Below are positions 54,389 to 63,648 of a stretch of DNA of 64,000 nt, one piece after another. The position numbers were made by a program, and so were the translations under genes. This DNA comes from Xenorhabdus nematophila ATCC 19061. Lineage in GTDB: Bacteria > Pseudomonadota > Gammaproteobacteria > Enterobacterales > Enterobacteriaceae. The notes below the pieces were generated by a model. That model had not been told where the DNA came from and ran no database searches. It saw only the letters and a list, made by a program, of their open reading frames with translations. The stretch's first letter is position 1. Each line of letters opens with the position of its first letter. The stretch covers positions 62,001 through 126,000 of the forward strand of contig NC_014170.1 in NCBI RefSeq assembly GCF_000252955.1, in the 5' to 3' direction.

Positions 54389-54426
54389 GAAGGTGGGACT
54401 TTTGGAGGAAATGGGCGCGGAACCCC
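54389..54426. repeat. Terminal repeat of Tn G
   Basis: Read inward on the minus strand: GGGGTTCCGCGCCCATTTCC, continuing TCCAAAAGTCCC. The partner repeat is lost with tnpA. 54205-54388 contains no gene. Confidence 0.75.
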
Positions 54427-55000
54427 TAAAAGCCCCCTAATAGGAGACCATAAAAATCTGTGGGGCACTTATGCAGCAACTGCCTCTGTCCAATAATGAT
54501 CCGTTTTGTCACCTAATTTTATACCCGGATACCAGTGCTCAAATTGGGCTTTTAAATCACCATTGAGTACCGCTGTGCGTGTCTGGAGTAAGTAATGTGC
54601 ACCTTGCTAGCTCCATTGCATCTGCTGCTTTTTCACCATCCGTTTAGCGATAACTTCATTGATCGTCGATTCAACAAATGAAGAGGAAATTGCTTCACCA
54701 TATCGGTACATTTCACCGTAATTCGGGATCATCATGCTGTTATTTTCAATATAGGTATACATTTCATCTATATGTTTTAACAATGATTTATTATTACCAT
54801 AATGCGATATGTCCTCATCACACATTGCCGCACAATCATCCAGGTGTTCTAATGCCTTAATCACATTTCCATGCCAGATATACCATTTTGTGCTGGTTAA
54901 AGAGTCCAATAATTCTGCACCAAGTTCAGGGGCGTTTTTTGATACCCTGTCCCGTCCTAAATAAGGTTGACACTTTTCTTCATCCATTGAGGAGAATGTT

Positions 55001-55390
55001 ATGAAATCAGAAAGCAAACGAACTCAGCGTGATTATTCACTGGCTTTTAAATTGGCCGTTGTTGATCAAGTTGAAAAAGGCGAGATGACGTACAAACAAG
55101 CCCAAAGTCGGTACGGTATTCAAGGGCGTTCAACCGTTTTAGTTTGGCTTAGGAAGCATGGTCAGTTAGATTGGAGTCTGGGTTGGACACCTTTACATCC
55201 TCAAGGAGCTGCCATGACCTCATCTTCATCGCTTACACCTGAGCAACACATAAAAGAACTTGAACAGCAACTCACTGAAATGGAAAAGAAAGCCGAGTTT
55301 TTTGAGGCAGTTGTTGAGGTGTTAAAACGGGATTATGGGGTAACTATCGTAAAAAAGCCACGAGGCAAGTCATTCAGGCGAAAAAAGTAA
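55001..55390 (+). CDS. IS3-family OrfA
   Basis: A 129-residue protein: MKSESKRTQRDYSLAFKLAV with the HTH (MTYKQAQSRYGIQGRSTVLV) and a leucine-zipper-like C terminus (IKELEQQLTEMEKKAEFFEA). Near its end the sequence C-GAA-AAA-AG (A6G, about 55380-55386) is a classic -1 slippery site for making the OrfAB transposase. Confidence 0.93.
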   Translation: MKSESKRTQRDYSLAFKLAVVDQVEKGEMTYKQAQSRYGIQGRSTVLVWLRKHGQLDWSLGWTPLHPQGAAMTSSSSLTPEQHIKELEQQLTEMEKKAEFFEAVVEVLKRDYGVTIVKKPRGKSFRRKK

Positions 55391-55401
55391 CCGGCTTTCA
55401 T

Positions 55402-56250
55402 GTGACTCAATGTTGCCGTTATCTGGGTATCACACGGCAAGCTTATTATCAGCAATGTCAGCGGACAGCCATCAAAGAACAACAGGAACAGGATACCTTG
55501 AGGCAAGTGCAGTCAATCCGCCTGAAGCAGCCCCGTATTGGCACGAGAAAGCTTCAGTATTTGTTGAATCAATCAAGCCCATTAAAAATAGGCAGAGACA
55601 GCCTGTTCGACTTACTCAGAACCCATCATTTGTTAGTCAGACCCAAACGGGCTTACCACAAAACGACGCAGAGTCATCATCGTTTTTACTGCCACCCTAA
55701 TTTACTTAAAGCGGGTTCTAATAAGATAACCCCAACGGGGCCAGAACAAGTTTGGGTGGCTGATATTACGTATCTTCCCGTGAAAATGGGGGAAGCATAT
55801 TTAAGCCTGATTACGGATGCCTGGTCACGTAAAATCGTGGGGCATCATGTGCATGATAACTTAAAAACAGACGCGGTTATCAAGGCGTACAAGCAGGCCT
55901 TAAAAAACCGAAAATTAGCCGAAAAATCACGGATCCATCATTCAGACAGAGGGTTACAATATTGTTCAAAACGCTATCAGGCGCTACATAAGCACCATGA
56001 AGTGATTTGTTCAATGACAGATGGTCACGATTGCTATCAGAATGCGTTGGCAGAGCGTGTTAATGGCATCCTGAAAACAGAATTTTTACTCAGTAAACCG
56101 TCTGATCTTGAAGAAGCGATCAAAATGGTGAGTGAATCGATAGAAATTTATAATCGGTATCGGCCGCACTTAGCGCTAAAATATAAAACGCCGGATGAAG
56201 TTCATCATCAGGCGTTAAGTAAAAATAGTGTCAACGTATATCAGGACTAG
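55402..56250 (+). CDS. IS3-family OrfB, integrase core
   Basis: A 282-residue frame (GTG) open upstream to the slippery site, where it reads KKVTGFHVTQCC. The DDE residues lie in [38 protein letters not shown] and QNALAERVNGILKTEFLL. Complete; the fragment at 32473-32970 is a decayed relative. The product is most likely a frameshifted OrfAB. Confidence 0.93.
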   Translation: MTQCCRYLGITRQAYYQQCQRTAIKEQQEQDTLRQVQSIRLKQPRIGTRKLQYLLNQSSPLKIGRDSLFDLLRTHHLLVRPKRAYHKTTQSHHRFYCHPNLLKAGSNKITPTGPEQVWVADITYLPVKMGEAYLSLITDAWSRKIVGHHVHDNLKTDAVIKAYKQALKNRKLAEKSRIHHSDRGLQYCSKRYQALHKHHEVICSMTDGHDCYQNALAERVNGILKTEFLLSKPSDLEEAIKMVSESIEIYNRYRPHLALKYKTPDEVHHQALSKNSVNVYQD

Positions 56251-56789
56251 ACACCCCTCTGGCATATTGTTTCAATACGGTCAGACGCATCGTGATATGA
56301 AACCAGTCGAGTACGTGCTGGGATTCGGGGTACAAGTTAAATTGCAGATCCCTGATATTATCGGCACCATCCGATAAGAAAGTAATTTGTTGATTAGCCT
56401 GCATACCCTGTGAAGATAACTGGGCGATGAGTTTTCTTCTGGGGTGATTTTCCAGACATTGCACAAAACCAAAGCGTTTGGTTGGGACATTAGCCGCGAA
56501 TGATTTTCCGGCGATGACTTCGAAATGATGTTTTCTGTCGTCCCGGTTTCTGACGTAGCCCCCATCGATGCCCACTGTCATCGGTTTTCCCGGTTTGGGT
56601 AATTTTTCCCATTTTCTGGGATCACCGGGGAGAAAATCCGACAACCCCTCTAATTCGGCTTCTTGTCTTTTGGCGGTCTGACAAAGGTGATTTCTGACTG
56701 TAGCGGCATTATAGTGTTCCCCCACCGGCAGAATATCTTTGAGCAGATTAGCGGTCAATTCATAAGACATCGGTCATATATCCAATGCG

Positions 56790-56881
56790 TTGATTGACTC
56801 TAAATATAATATTCTCTTTCAATAAAAGTACCGATGACTTTCTCATGCATTTCCGGCGATTTTGAATAGCCCAATGTTTTA
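56790..56881 (-). pseudogene. IS1-family InsB C-terminal fragment
   Basis: The minus strand reads KTLGYSKSPEMHEKVIGTFI, like the InsB end [20 protein letters not shown]. Only ~30 codons remain, cut by the transposon end at 56882. Confidence 0.6.
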
Positions 56882-56932
56882 GGGGGTTTGTGACCATTCC
56901 CTCGGAAAGTTCACTCCCCCACTAATTCATGA

Positions 56933-59900
56933 TTAAGCGGCAAGTTCCTCAGTTTCAATATTGACCAGCGGATCAACGCGTTCCAACATATTGTACAGAT
57001 TCAACAAACCATCACGATTTCCAAAAACATAGTTTCCTGACAATTGGATGTGACGCCAGGCGACTGGTGAAAAACCAGCGATTTGGTTGACGGCTTTCTG
57101 ATTGTCCTCATCCTGACACTTTTCAATTAATGCAGATAACAACGCAGAGTTGTAATAAATAATACAGTTGGCAATAAGTCTGGCGCAGTCATTCCACTGT
57201 TCGATTTGATAATCACTTCCGCCCCGGAACTGATTGCCATTGACCGAGGCAATCGCCCTGCGTAACTGGTGATAGGCTTCCCCTCTATTCAGGGCTTGTT
57301 GCACAAACTGCCTCAGCGTTTTATTATCAATATACTCCAATAGATATAGGCACTTAATCAGCCGGTCATATTCATGAAGGGCTAACAACGTTCGGTTATT
57401 TCGTTTGTCGTTGGACAGTTTTTTGATAACGGTACTTTGTTGGGTCGCTTTACGGCTGAGTGAACAGATAATATGCTGAATATTTTCCCATTCCTGCCCG
57501 ATTAATTTACGGTTGATGGGCTTTTTCAGCCTGATTTCCACATTCGTACCTGAATTGACCTCAAATTGCTCAGCAAAAGCCTGTTTAAACCGGGCATAAC
57601 GGGGCGAAAACTGATAACCAAATAAATCCAGGATGGCAAAATTAACGTTATTTATGCCGTGTGTATCCGTTGCCAGCGATTTTGGTTGAATGTCACTGCT
57701 GTTGTTGTACAGTAAATCAAAGGCATAGTGCCCTTCATATTCATTCGGTGAAATCACGGTTGTCTTGATTGGAACGTGGTTGGAGACCCGTGTCATTGCA
57801 GAGACACCTTTCCCTTTACGGAAATATTTCGCCGAAAATCTGGCTTTAAATGTATTGATGCGACAGGCATATTTCTGACCATTGATACTGCCGAAAGGCG
57901 ATGATCCGTTGAGGGTGTAGTGCCTGAAAACCGGGAGGCGGGCTGTTCCATTAGAGATGAGGTCATTGGCGGCGCTGATTGTTTCAGGCCGGACAAAGGC
58001 ATCGTTAACACCCCGTAAAACGCCAATGCTGCGATCGGAAATCGCCGCGATACGGTGAAGTCCATAATTAGTGCCATTGCCAAAAATACAAGCGATTAAG
58101 TCATCTTCTTCGGCTTTGGTACACCGTTTTCGGGTGGTTATGCCTTTAAAAACCTCCAAAAATCCCGTTTTACGATTGACATAATTCATAATCTCAATAA
58201 TGCCCATGTGCCTTATCTGACTATAAATCGGGTTATCAACGTCGTCTCGCCAACGTCGGTTGGCTAACATCCACGCGAGCTGGCTTGAACGAGGCTGTAA
58301 TTTGACGAACTCATTGGTGTCACCAGAAATACTTGCCGCAACCTGATCCATGCGCCGCTCAAGCCGTTTTTCAAATTCATCCAGTGTTTGAGTAATCGGC
58401 GATGACAGCCGTTGTAATCCGGTTTTCTGGATGAGGTTAAGCCTGTCATTTTCCCAGTCTTTGATTGGGATAAGGTCATCTTCCAGTCGTTTATTTTTCT
58501 CACTTTCAGTGACGTAAGCCTTGCCACGATCTAACTGTCTGCTGATCATACGATACAGATAAAATTCAAAGCGTTTTGTATGAACTTCCCCATTAATCCA
58601 AAGATAGCGATTGTCACTTTTCTTAATTCCTTCCTGATGCACGGTGATAATTTTTCGTTTTTCAGTCAGTTCCTGTTTCGATAACGTAATCTGAGCTGAC
58701 AATATTTTTTGATCAGCCTCGCATTCAATGTCGATGGCAATAAACAGCTTACGCAATGAGTTGGCAATTTTTCTGGATTGTTTGTCAATGTATTCCCATT
58801 CGTAACCGGCAAGGTCAAAATCGCGTTTACCCAAGTGTTGACTGATGGCATGAATTCCCTCTTTCGGAATAAGGCCAAAAGCCTGCTGGCGAATTTCACC
58901 AAATTCGACGACATTACTGACGCTCTCGTCAACAAAGTAGTGGAGAATATTCCCGACATATTTCAATTTTTCCCTGATTAGCTCCAGTTCATCGGCTATC
59001 TTTTGCTTGGCAAAGGCTTTAGCGGCTTCATGATATTTACGGGTCAGGTAGCAAAAAGCCGTTACCAATTTGTCATTGGTTTCCCGGTAGCGGAAGTAGA
59101 GATAACAGGTCAGATACAACAAACCTTGCCAGTGTGGGTATCGGCGTACCTTGTAAACAGAAGTCTGTTTTATAATCGATGCATAGTGAATAATATTGCC
59201 TTGTGACAATTCTAATGATCCAATCAGCGATTTTAGTTCAGGGTAAATCCCTTTAATAGCGCGATGTGTTTCCAGCTCCCGATCCAATTTAGACGGTGAA
59301 AAATCACGAGCGCTTCCCTTATAAGCCGATAAACGATTAAGCAAGCCGTTAGTAGAAAGGATCTGTTTCAGTCTGTCGGCAGTCTCTTTAGACATCTGTT
59401 GAGAAAGGGTAGCTTCAATGCGCTGTTGTTCTGCCATAAGCGCTTCCGTTATCATCTCTTGCAGGCGGGTGTAACCGGGAAGAGCAATTCTCTTCTGACC
59501 AAGAAATGCCAGAATCTCATCAAAAATATACCGGGGATCAGTACAGATTGTTGCCACATCTTTTAGACGAGTTATCAAAGCAGAATAATGCGCCTCAGTG
59601 AAACGCTGAAAATTCAGGATGTCGAGGGCTTTGTTGACGAGTTTGGAACGGGTGCTTTTAGACAGAGTTATCCATTCAGGATTTTCATCCGGAAAGTAGG
59701 TTTTATGGATGTATTCGGCATCTTCGGCAACTTCATCAAGATTAAATTTGGGAATGACTGGTTTCGCCCGAAAATAGCCCATTAACAAAATAAAATAGAT
59801 CCGGGTTTCCGGCTTATTCAACGCTGAAACGATATTGGCTGTATGGGGATCTAAAGAAAAATAATCTTCCCTGTCGGCCTGATTGAATACGGGACGTTCA

Positions 59901-59974
59901 TACAATTCTTTGACTTCACACGGGCTTAAAATATGAAGTCGTTTTTCGTTCTTCTTGGTACAGTCAGTTGTCAT
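56933..59974 (-). CDS. tnpA: Tn3-family transposase TnpA of Tn E (copy B)
   Basis: A complete 1013-residue transposase (MTTDCTKKNEKRLHILSPCE to NIETEELAA). Landmarks: INGQKYACRINTFKARFSAK, DTHGINNVNFAILDLFGYQF, SPRYARFKQAFAEQF, LNRGEAYHQLRRAIASVNGN and AGFSPVAWRHIQLSGNYVFG. It differs from copy A by many scattered substitutions while the neighbouring tnpR is identical, so the two transposons are hybrids joined near res. Confidence 0.95.
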   Translation of the reverse strand: MTTDCTKKNEKRLHILSPCEVKELYERPVFNQADREDYFSLDPHTANIVSALNKPETRIYFILLMGYFRAKPVIPKFNLDEVAEDAEYIHKTYFPDENPEWITLSKSTRSKLVNKALDILNFQRFTEAHYSALITRLKDVATICTDPRYIFDEILAFLGQKRIALPGYTRLQEMITEALMAEQQRIEATLSQQMSKETADRLKQILSTNGLLNRLSAYKGSARDFSPSKLDRELETHRAIKGIYPELKSLIGSLELSQGNIIHYASIIKQTSVYKVRRYPHWQGLLYLTCYLYFRYRETNDKLVTAFCYLTRKYHEAAKAFAKQKIADELELIREKLKYVGNILHYFVDESVSNVVEFGEIRQQAFGLIPKEGIHAISQHLGKRDFDLAGYEWEYIDKQSRKIANSLRKLFIAIDIECEADQKILSAQITLSKQELTEKRKIITVHQEGIKKSDNRYLWINGEVHTKRFEFYLYRMISRQLDRGKAYVTESEKNKRLEDDLIPIKDWENDRLNLIQKTGLQRLSSPITQTLDEFEKRLERRMDQVAASISGDTNEFVKLQPRSSQLAWMLANRRWRDDVDNPIYSQIRHMGIIEIMNYVNRKTGFLEVFKGITTRKRCTKAEEDDLIACIFGNGTNYGLHRIAAISDRSIGVLRGVNDAFVRPETISAANDLISNGTARLPVFRHYTLNGSSPFGSINGQKYACRINTFKARFSAKYFRKGKGVSAMTRVSNHVPIKTTVISPNEYEGHYAFDLLYNNSSDIQPKSLATDTHGINNVNFAILDLFGYQFSPRYARFKQAFAEQFEVNSGTNVEIRLKKPINRKLIGQEWENIQHIICSLSRKATQQSTVIKKLSNDKRNNRTLLALHEYDRLIKCLYLLEYIDNKTLRQFVQQALNRGEAYHQLRRAIASVNGNQFRGGSDYQIEQWNDCARLIANCIIYYNSALLSALIEKCQDEDNQKAVNQIAGFSPVAWRHIQLSGNYVFGNRDGLLNLYNMLERVDPLVNIETEELAA

Positions 59975-60105
59975 CTTCAGGTATCATAATTTGTAAAATT
60001 TGATACTCTATAACAACGCACATAAGGAAGTATCAAAAATCTTCTTTTTCAAGTTATGAGACTTGATGGTATCAGGATCGACTTGTGATACTGGGAATGA
60101 CGAAA

Positions 60106-60654
60106 ATGGCATTATTGGGCTATGCAAGGGTATCCACCTCACAACAGAAACTTGACATTCAGATTGCGTCTCTGAAACAGGCCGGTGTTCGTGAAGACCG
60201 GATCTTCACGGATAAAATGACTGGAAAAACGGACGACAGAGAGGGACTGAAAAAATTGCTGGCCAGAGCAGAACGGGACGATACCATTATCTGCACCAAA
60301 ATGGATCGCTTAGGCCGGAATACCGCTGACATGATAAAAATTGTCGATAACTGCTACAAAAAGGGAATTCCCCTTCGTTTTTTGGACAACCACCTCAGCA
60401 CTGAAGGTACAATGGGGAAAATGGTGATCCAGATTTTGGCTGCGGTTGCTGAAGCAGAGCGTGAGCGTATTCTTGAACGTACCAACGAAGGCCGCCAATT
60501 TGCGAAAGAATCAGGCGTCAAGTTTGGCCGAAAACCGCACAAAAGCACAGCCGAAGCCAATAAAATGATAGCCCAGAAAATTTCGATGAAAGAGGTGATG
60601 GAGAAAACAGGAATATCCAGAGCGACCTACTTTCGGCTGAAAAAAATGATTTAA
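60106..60654 (+). CDS. tnpR: Serine resolvase TnpR of Tn E (copy B)
   Basis: Identical in protein sequence to the copy at 37549-38097 (MALLGYARVSTSQQKLDIQI). The start is taken at the ATG 60106; in-frame codons reach 60085. It lies divergent from tnpA with the res site in between (about 59975-60084). Confidence 0.93.
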   Translation: MALLGYARVSTSQQKLDIQIASLKQAGVREDRIFTDKMTGKTDDREGLKKLLARAERDDTIICTKMDRLGRNTADMIKIVDNCYKKGIPLRFLDNHLSTEGTMGKMVIQILAAVAEAERERILERTNEGRQFAKESGVKFGRKPHKSTAEANKMIAQKISMKEVMEKTGISRATYFRLKKMI

Positions 60655-60697
60655 TTTTGCACAGTGAACTTTCCGAGGGGAAGGGCACAAATCCCTT

Positions 60698-60825
60698 AAA
60701 CAGGAAGGTAAATATAAAGGTCGCCCGGTGGATAAAAAATTGCATCAAAAAATAGAAGGGCTTCTCAGAGAGAAAAAAAGTTATAACGCGATTGTTTATT
60801 TATTGGGATGTTCCAGACATACCAT
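60698..60825 (+). pseudogene. Resolvase C-terminal fragment of Tn D (copy B), cut by IS982
   Basis: The same coding remnant as at 37341-37505 (KYKGRPVDKKLHQKIEGLL) on the plus strand. The IS982 insertion after SRHT separates it from its last codons (ISKVSKTIKNLE), which lie at 61848-61882. Confidence 0.75.
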
Positions 60826-61842
60826 AACGCGATGCTCGACTTTAACATCCTATAACGTTGGCTTGTTGAAGCCAGTCGCGTTGACTTTTACCTTGTTTAA
60901 AATTGGCAAAAATACCCAACGTGTGAGAAAGCAGTTTTCTGGCAATTCGATTACTCAAATGCCACAAATCCCGTGCCCAGCACTTCTCGATAGCAAATTG
61001 TCCGGCGAGTTGACCAATCACGGTTTCAATTAAACGGCGTTTGGCGTTAATGACCCTTCTCGTTTTTCTGGGGATGGGGTCAGCCATATTGGCTCGCACC
61101 GGGGTAATCATTTCAATACCCTCTGCCTTCATTTCCTGTTTAAATTCAACACCTAAATACCCTTTATCGCCGAGCAAACAGTCTTTTATCGAGCCGATCA
61201 CATCCCCGGTTGCTTCACGCTCACTGACATTGGCGGGCGTCAGTGTCAACCCGGTTACCACGCCGATTTCATCTATCATGAGATGTCCTTTGAAGCCGTA
61301 GTAAGTTTCGTTTTTGGCTGCGCAGTACCCATAATCGGCTTATCCTTTGAAATTGGCACAGCCTTTTGCTCTTTTGAATCCACAGACGGGCAGCGGAAAT
61401 CCGTCGATAATATGGACCGGTCTGTCGAATGCGCCCAATAATATCGCCAACTTCTCTTGCAGTTTTTGTTTGACAACCCAAAGGTTAGCGGCCTGTTTGG
61501 CAAAGTTGGCCCGTGAACCTAACCCAGGAAACCAGTCGCGCCAATGATGACAAAAATATGTCCAAATCCCTTTATCTGTTGAAAATCCTAAGAATTCACC
61601 AATCACTTCCATCGTGATGACTTCCGCATCACTCAATTTAGGTGGGAGCCCTCGGCTTCTGAATCGCACACCTTGTTGTAACTGCGTTAAATTGTCATCT
61701 ACCCAACAAAACACCCAAATGATAAAATCTTGCTGTGACATAGCCTTTTGTTCCTTTATTTCTCTATTTTTGACGACTTAAAGTTATTTATAAAGGAGCG
61801 GCTATGTCATTTCAATTCATCATAAAAGTCGAGCATCGCGTT
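60826..61842 (-). mobile_element. IS982-family insertion sequence with 5-bp duplication
   Basis: Inverted ends AACGCGATGCTCGACTTT at 60826 and 61842. ACCAT at 60821-60825 and 61843-61847 is the target duplication; the empty site is preserved in arm A near 37365-37380. Length is 1017 bp. Confidence 0.95.
60842..61741 (-). pseudogene. IS982-family transposase with a single in-frame TAA
   Basis: Starts MSQQDFIIWVFCWVDDNLTQ and runs to GCANFKG, where TAA at 61340-61342 interrupts; the same phase continues ADYGYCAAKNETYYGFKGHL to the end (LLGDKGYLGVEFKQEM, SNRIARKLLSHTLGIFANFK). One codon change (for example GAA to TAA) would explain it. The ends and target duplication are perfect, so the lesion is younger than, or was tolerated during, insertion. 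Confidence 0.88.
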
Positions 61843-61920
61843 ACCATATCCAAAGTTTCAAAAACCATCAAAAATTTAGAATAACTCTATAATCAAATGA
61901 TTTTAAAACATTAATTCATC

Positions 61921-61958
61921 ACCATGGAACTTTTGGATGCATCGGGCACAAAACCCCT
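61921..61958. repeat. Tn3-type terminal repeat (Tn D remnant, copy B)
   Basis: Inverted copy of 37267-37304. Confidence 0.7.
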
Positions 61959-61962
61959 AAAA

Positions 61963-62200
61963 CAGGCGCAGGGATATCAAGCCTGACGGCATGGGGACGC
62001 GCGGGGTAAAGTTGCGATTCGAGCTTATCGGCGGTCATGTTATCAGGCAGCGGCCAGCTCATTCCCAGCTTTTTGAAGCGAACAAAGAGAGCGCAGAGGG
62101 TGCTTTTGGGGATCCCAAGCCGACGGCCAACATCGAGTCTGGATAGGTGTTCATCAAAATGTAAGCGCAAAGCGTCGAGGAGCAATGTCCGATATTTCAT
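61963..62200 (-). pseudogene. istA: IS21-family istA N-terminal fragment (copy B)
   Basis: Inverted copy of 37025-37262 (MKYRTLLLDALRLHFDEHLS), cut at the same point by the Tn D repeat. Confidence 0.75.
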
Positions 62201-62506
62201 ACAATAATGTCCACTAAAAATGATGGACACTATTTTCCCCGAACCGGAGGAATACCGATAGACGGTCTAAATGAGCCGCTTACAATTAAAGACACGGATC
62301 GCTCTGCAAAAGGTCACATATTGCCTGAGCTCCCTTTAATGCGACAGAACCCAAATATGTGCTTAACGAACCAAACTGGCTTTCAAGGATGAAAATGGAG
62401 GACTTCAGGGATTTAACTTCGTTGATTTAATCCCATATGAATCCTCCTATGAAATATTTGAGTTGGATATGAACACAAGACTATCTATGAAAGTGAGTGA
62501 AACAAA

Positions 62507-63424
62507 CTATAATAGTAGTTCTTGAATAAACCACCTTTTATCATTGCTGTGCCGAAAGAAGTAAGTATGCTCTCCAAAAGTGAAGGGGAATTGAACCTCA
62601 TAAAAATGCTCAAAATATCCTGATTGATAGCTGCTCGCCAGCTTGCCGTCAGCCAGAAGTTCCTGAATAAACCAATAGTTATTATCTCTGGTTTGTCCAT
62701 AATAGAAAGTGCGCCCTTTAAAAATGAAGGGAAATAGCACCTCATAAAAACTGTGCCAATTTCCGCTTTCAGTGGTGCTCCCTATTCTACCGTCAGGCAA
62801 AAGTTCCTGAATGAACCAATAGTTATTATCTCTGGTTTGTCCATAATAGAAAGTGCGCTTTCCAACTGTATAAGCAAACTGGAAAGGGTAAAACGAGTTC
62901 CATGTTCCTTCGTCCGTTATTTCACCATGATTACCGTCGGGCATCATTTCTTGAACTATATAAAAGTTACCTTTTTTTTCATCAAAAGTCTGATTAAATA
63001 TAAATGTCTTCCCATCAATTAAATAGGGAAACTGTGCAGAATATTCAATATTATAATAGCCTTGATTTATTATGGAGCCGAATGTTCCACCTGGTAACAC
63101 TTCTTGAATGTACCATAGCTTATGATGGTCAATCATTTGAGCACGTATAAATACACGCTTTCCAACGGTATAAAGAACCGGCCTAATAGAAAGAGAAGGC
63201 CCATAATTTATATCTGTTTCATCTGTTGTCCAACTCACTATGCCACCGGGGTGAAGTTCCCGAATAAATCTACCATAACGAGATCTTTCTATGTTTTGGC
63301 CATAAAAAAACGTATGATCCCCAATCGTAAAGGGAAACAGAAAAGGATAAAAATGTCCCAATTGACCCGAATCTGTTTCATCTCCCCAAATTATATTCGA
63401 AGAGTTTTTTTGAATAATATTCAT
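62507..63424 (-). CDS. Six-repeat beta-propeller/lectin-like protein (copy B)
   Basis: Protein identical to the copy at 35801-36718, with the same ribosome site. The exact match shows that the inverted duplication is recent or kept equal by gene conversion. The upstream and downstream DNA is also duplicated, so both copies should be expressed alike. See copy A for the repeat structure. 62201-62506 holds the same IS6/IS21 ends as arm A and no gene. Confidence 0.6.
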   Translation of the reverse strand: MNIIQKNSSNIIWGDETDSGQLGHFYPFLFPFTIGDHTFFYGQNIERSRYGRFIRELHPGGIVSWTTDETDINYGPSLSIRPVLYTVGKRVFIRAQMIDHHKLWYIQEVLPGGTFGSIINQGYYNIEYSAQFPYLIDGKTFIFNQTFDEKKGNFYIVQEMMPDGNHGEITDEGTWNSFYPFQFAYTVGKRTFYYGQTRDNNYWFIQELLPDGRIGSTTESGNWHSFYEVLFPFIFKGRTFYYGQTRDNNYWFIQELLADGKLASSYQSGYFEHFYEVQFPFTFGEHTYFFRHSNDKRWFIQELLL

Positions 63425-63648
63425 GATAAGTCTCCATTTAAATAAAATTATGCTTAAGATAAAATTAATGCCATACATTTTATAATCTACTCAAAATTTA
63501 AGGTTATTTTTACTCGTTAAAAGTTTCATACCATTCGGAAGCCATGCTTAAAAAAGGATGGTATCCAATCAAGTAGGGGTCCTGCGGAAGAACTCTCGAA
63601 AATGACGAGTAACGATGCCTCAATGTTTTTTAGATTAGAATCGCATTT

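Larger units (their letters stand above)
54948..56253 (+). mobile_element. Complete IS3-family element (IS150/IS3 type) with 3-bp duplication
   Basis: Ends TGTCCCGTCCTAAATAAGGT (left) and, inverted, TGTCTAGTCCTGATATACGT (right). The flanks CCC at 54945-54947 and 56254-56256 are the target duplication; comparison with the intact ISKra4 copy confirms it. Confidence 0.93.
54472..56770 (-). pseudogene. ISKra4 transposase, interrupted and truncated
   Basis: The parts 56257-56770 and 54472-54947 match residues ~156-466 of the intact copy (GIDGGYVRNRDDRKHHFEVI; NAPELGAELLDSLTSTKWYI). IS3 divides them after VLKQYARGVS. A stop codon at 54607 in the C-terminal part adds a second lesion. Non-functional. 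Confidence 0.88.
54443..56775 (-). mobile_element. ISKra4 remnant (copy 2), interrupted by IS3
   Basis: The left repeat starts at 54443 (GGAGACCATAAAAATCTGTG). The transposase continues on both sides of the IS3 at 54948-56253 and is cut at about 56770 (MSYELTANLLKDILPVG), so the N-terminal ~155 residues and the passenger are missing. A second lesion, a TAG at 54607-54609, is present where copy 1 reads Trp-Ser-Gln. Confidence 0.88.
56882..60697. mobile_element. Tn3-family transposon Tn E, copy B, complete
   Basis: Repeats GGGGGTTTGTGACCATTCCC (left) and, inverted, AAGGGATTTGTGCCCTTCCC (right). tnpA and tnpR are divergent. It is the inverted counterpart of 37506-41096 and has its full 3' end, so it may be active. 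Confidence 0.88.
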
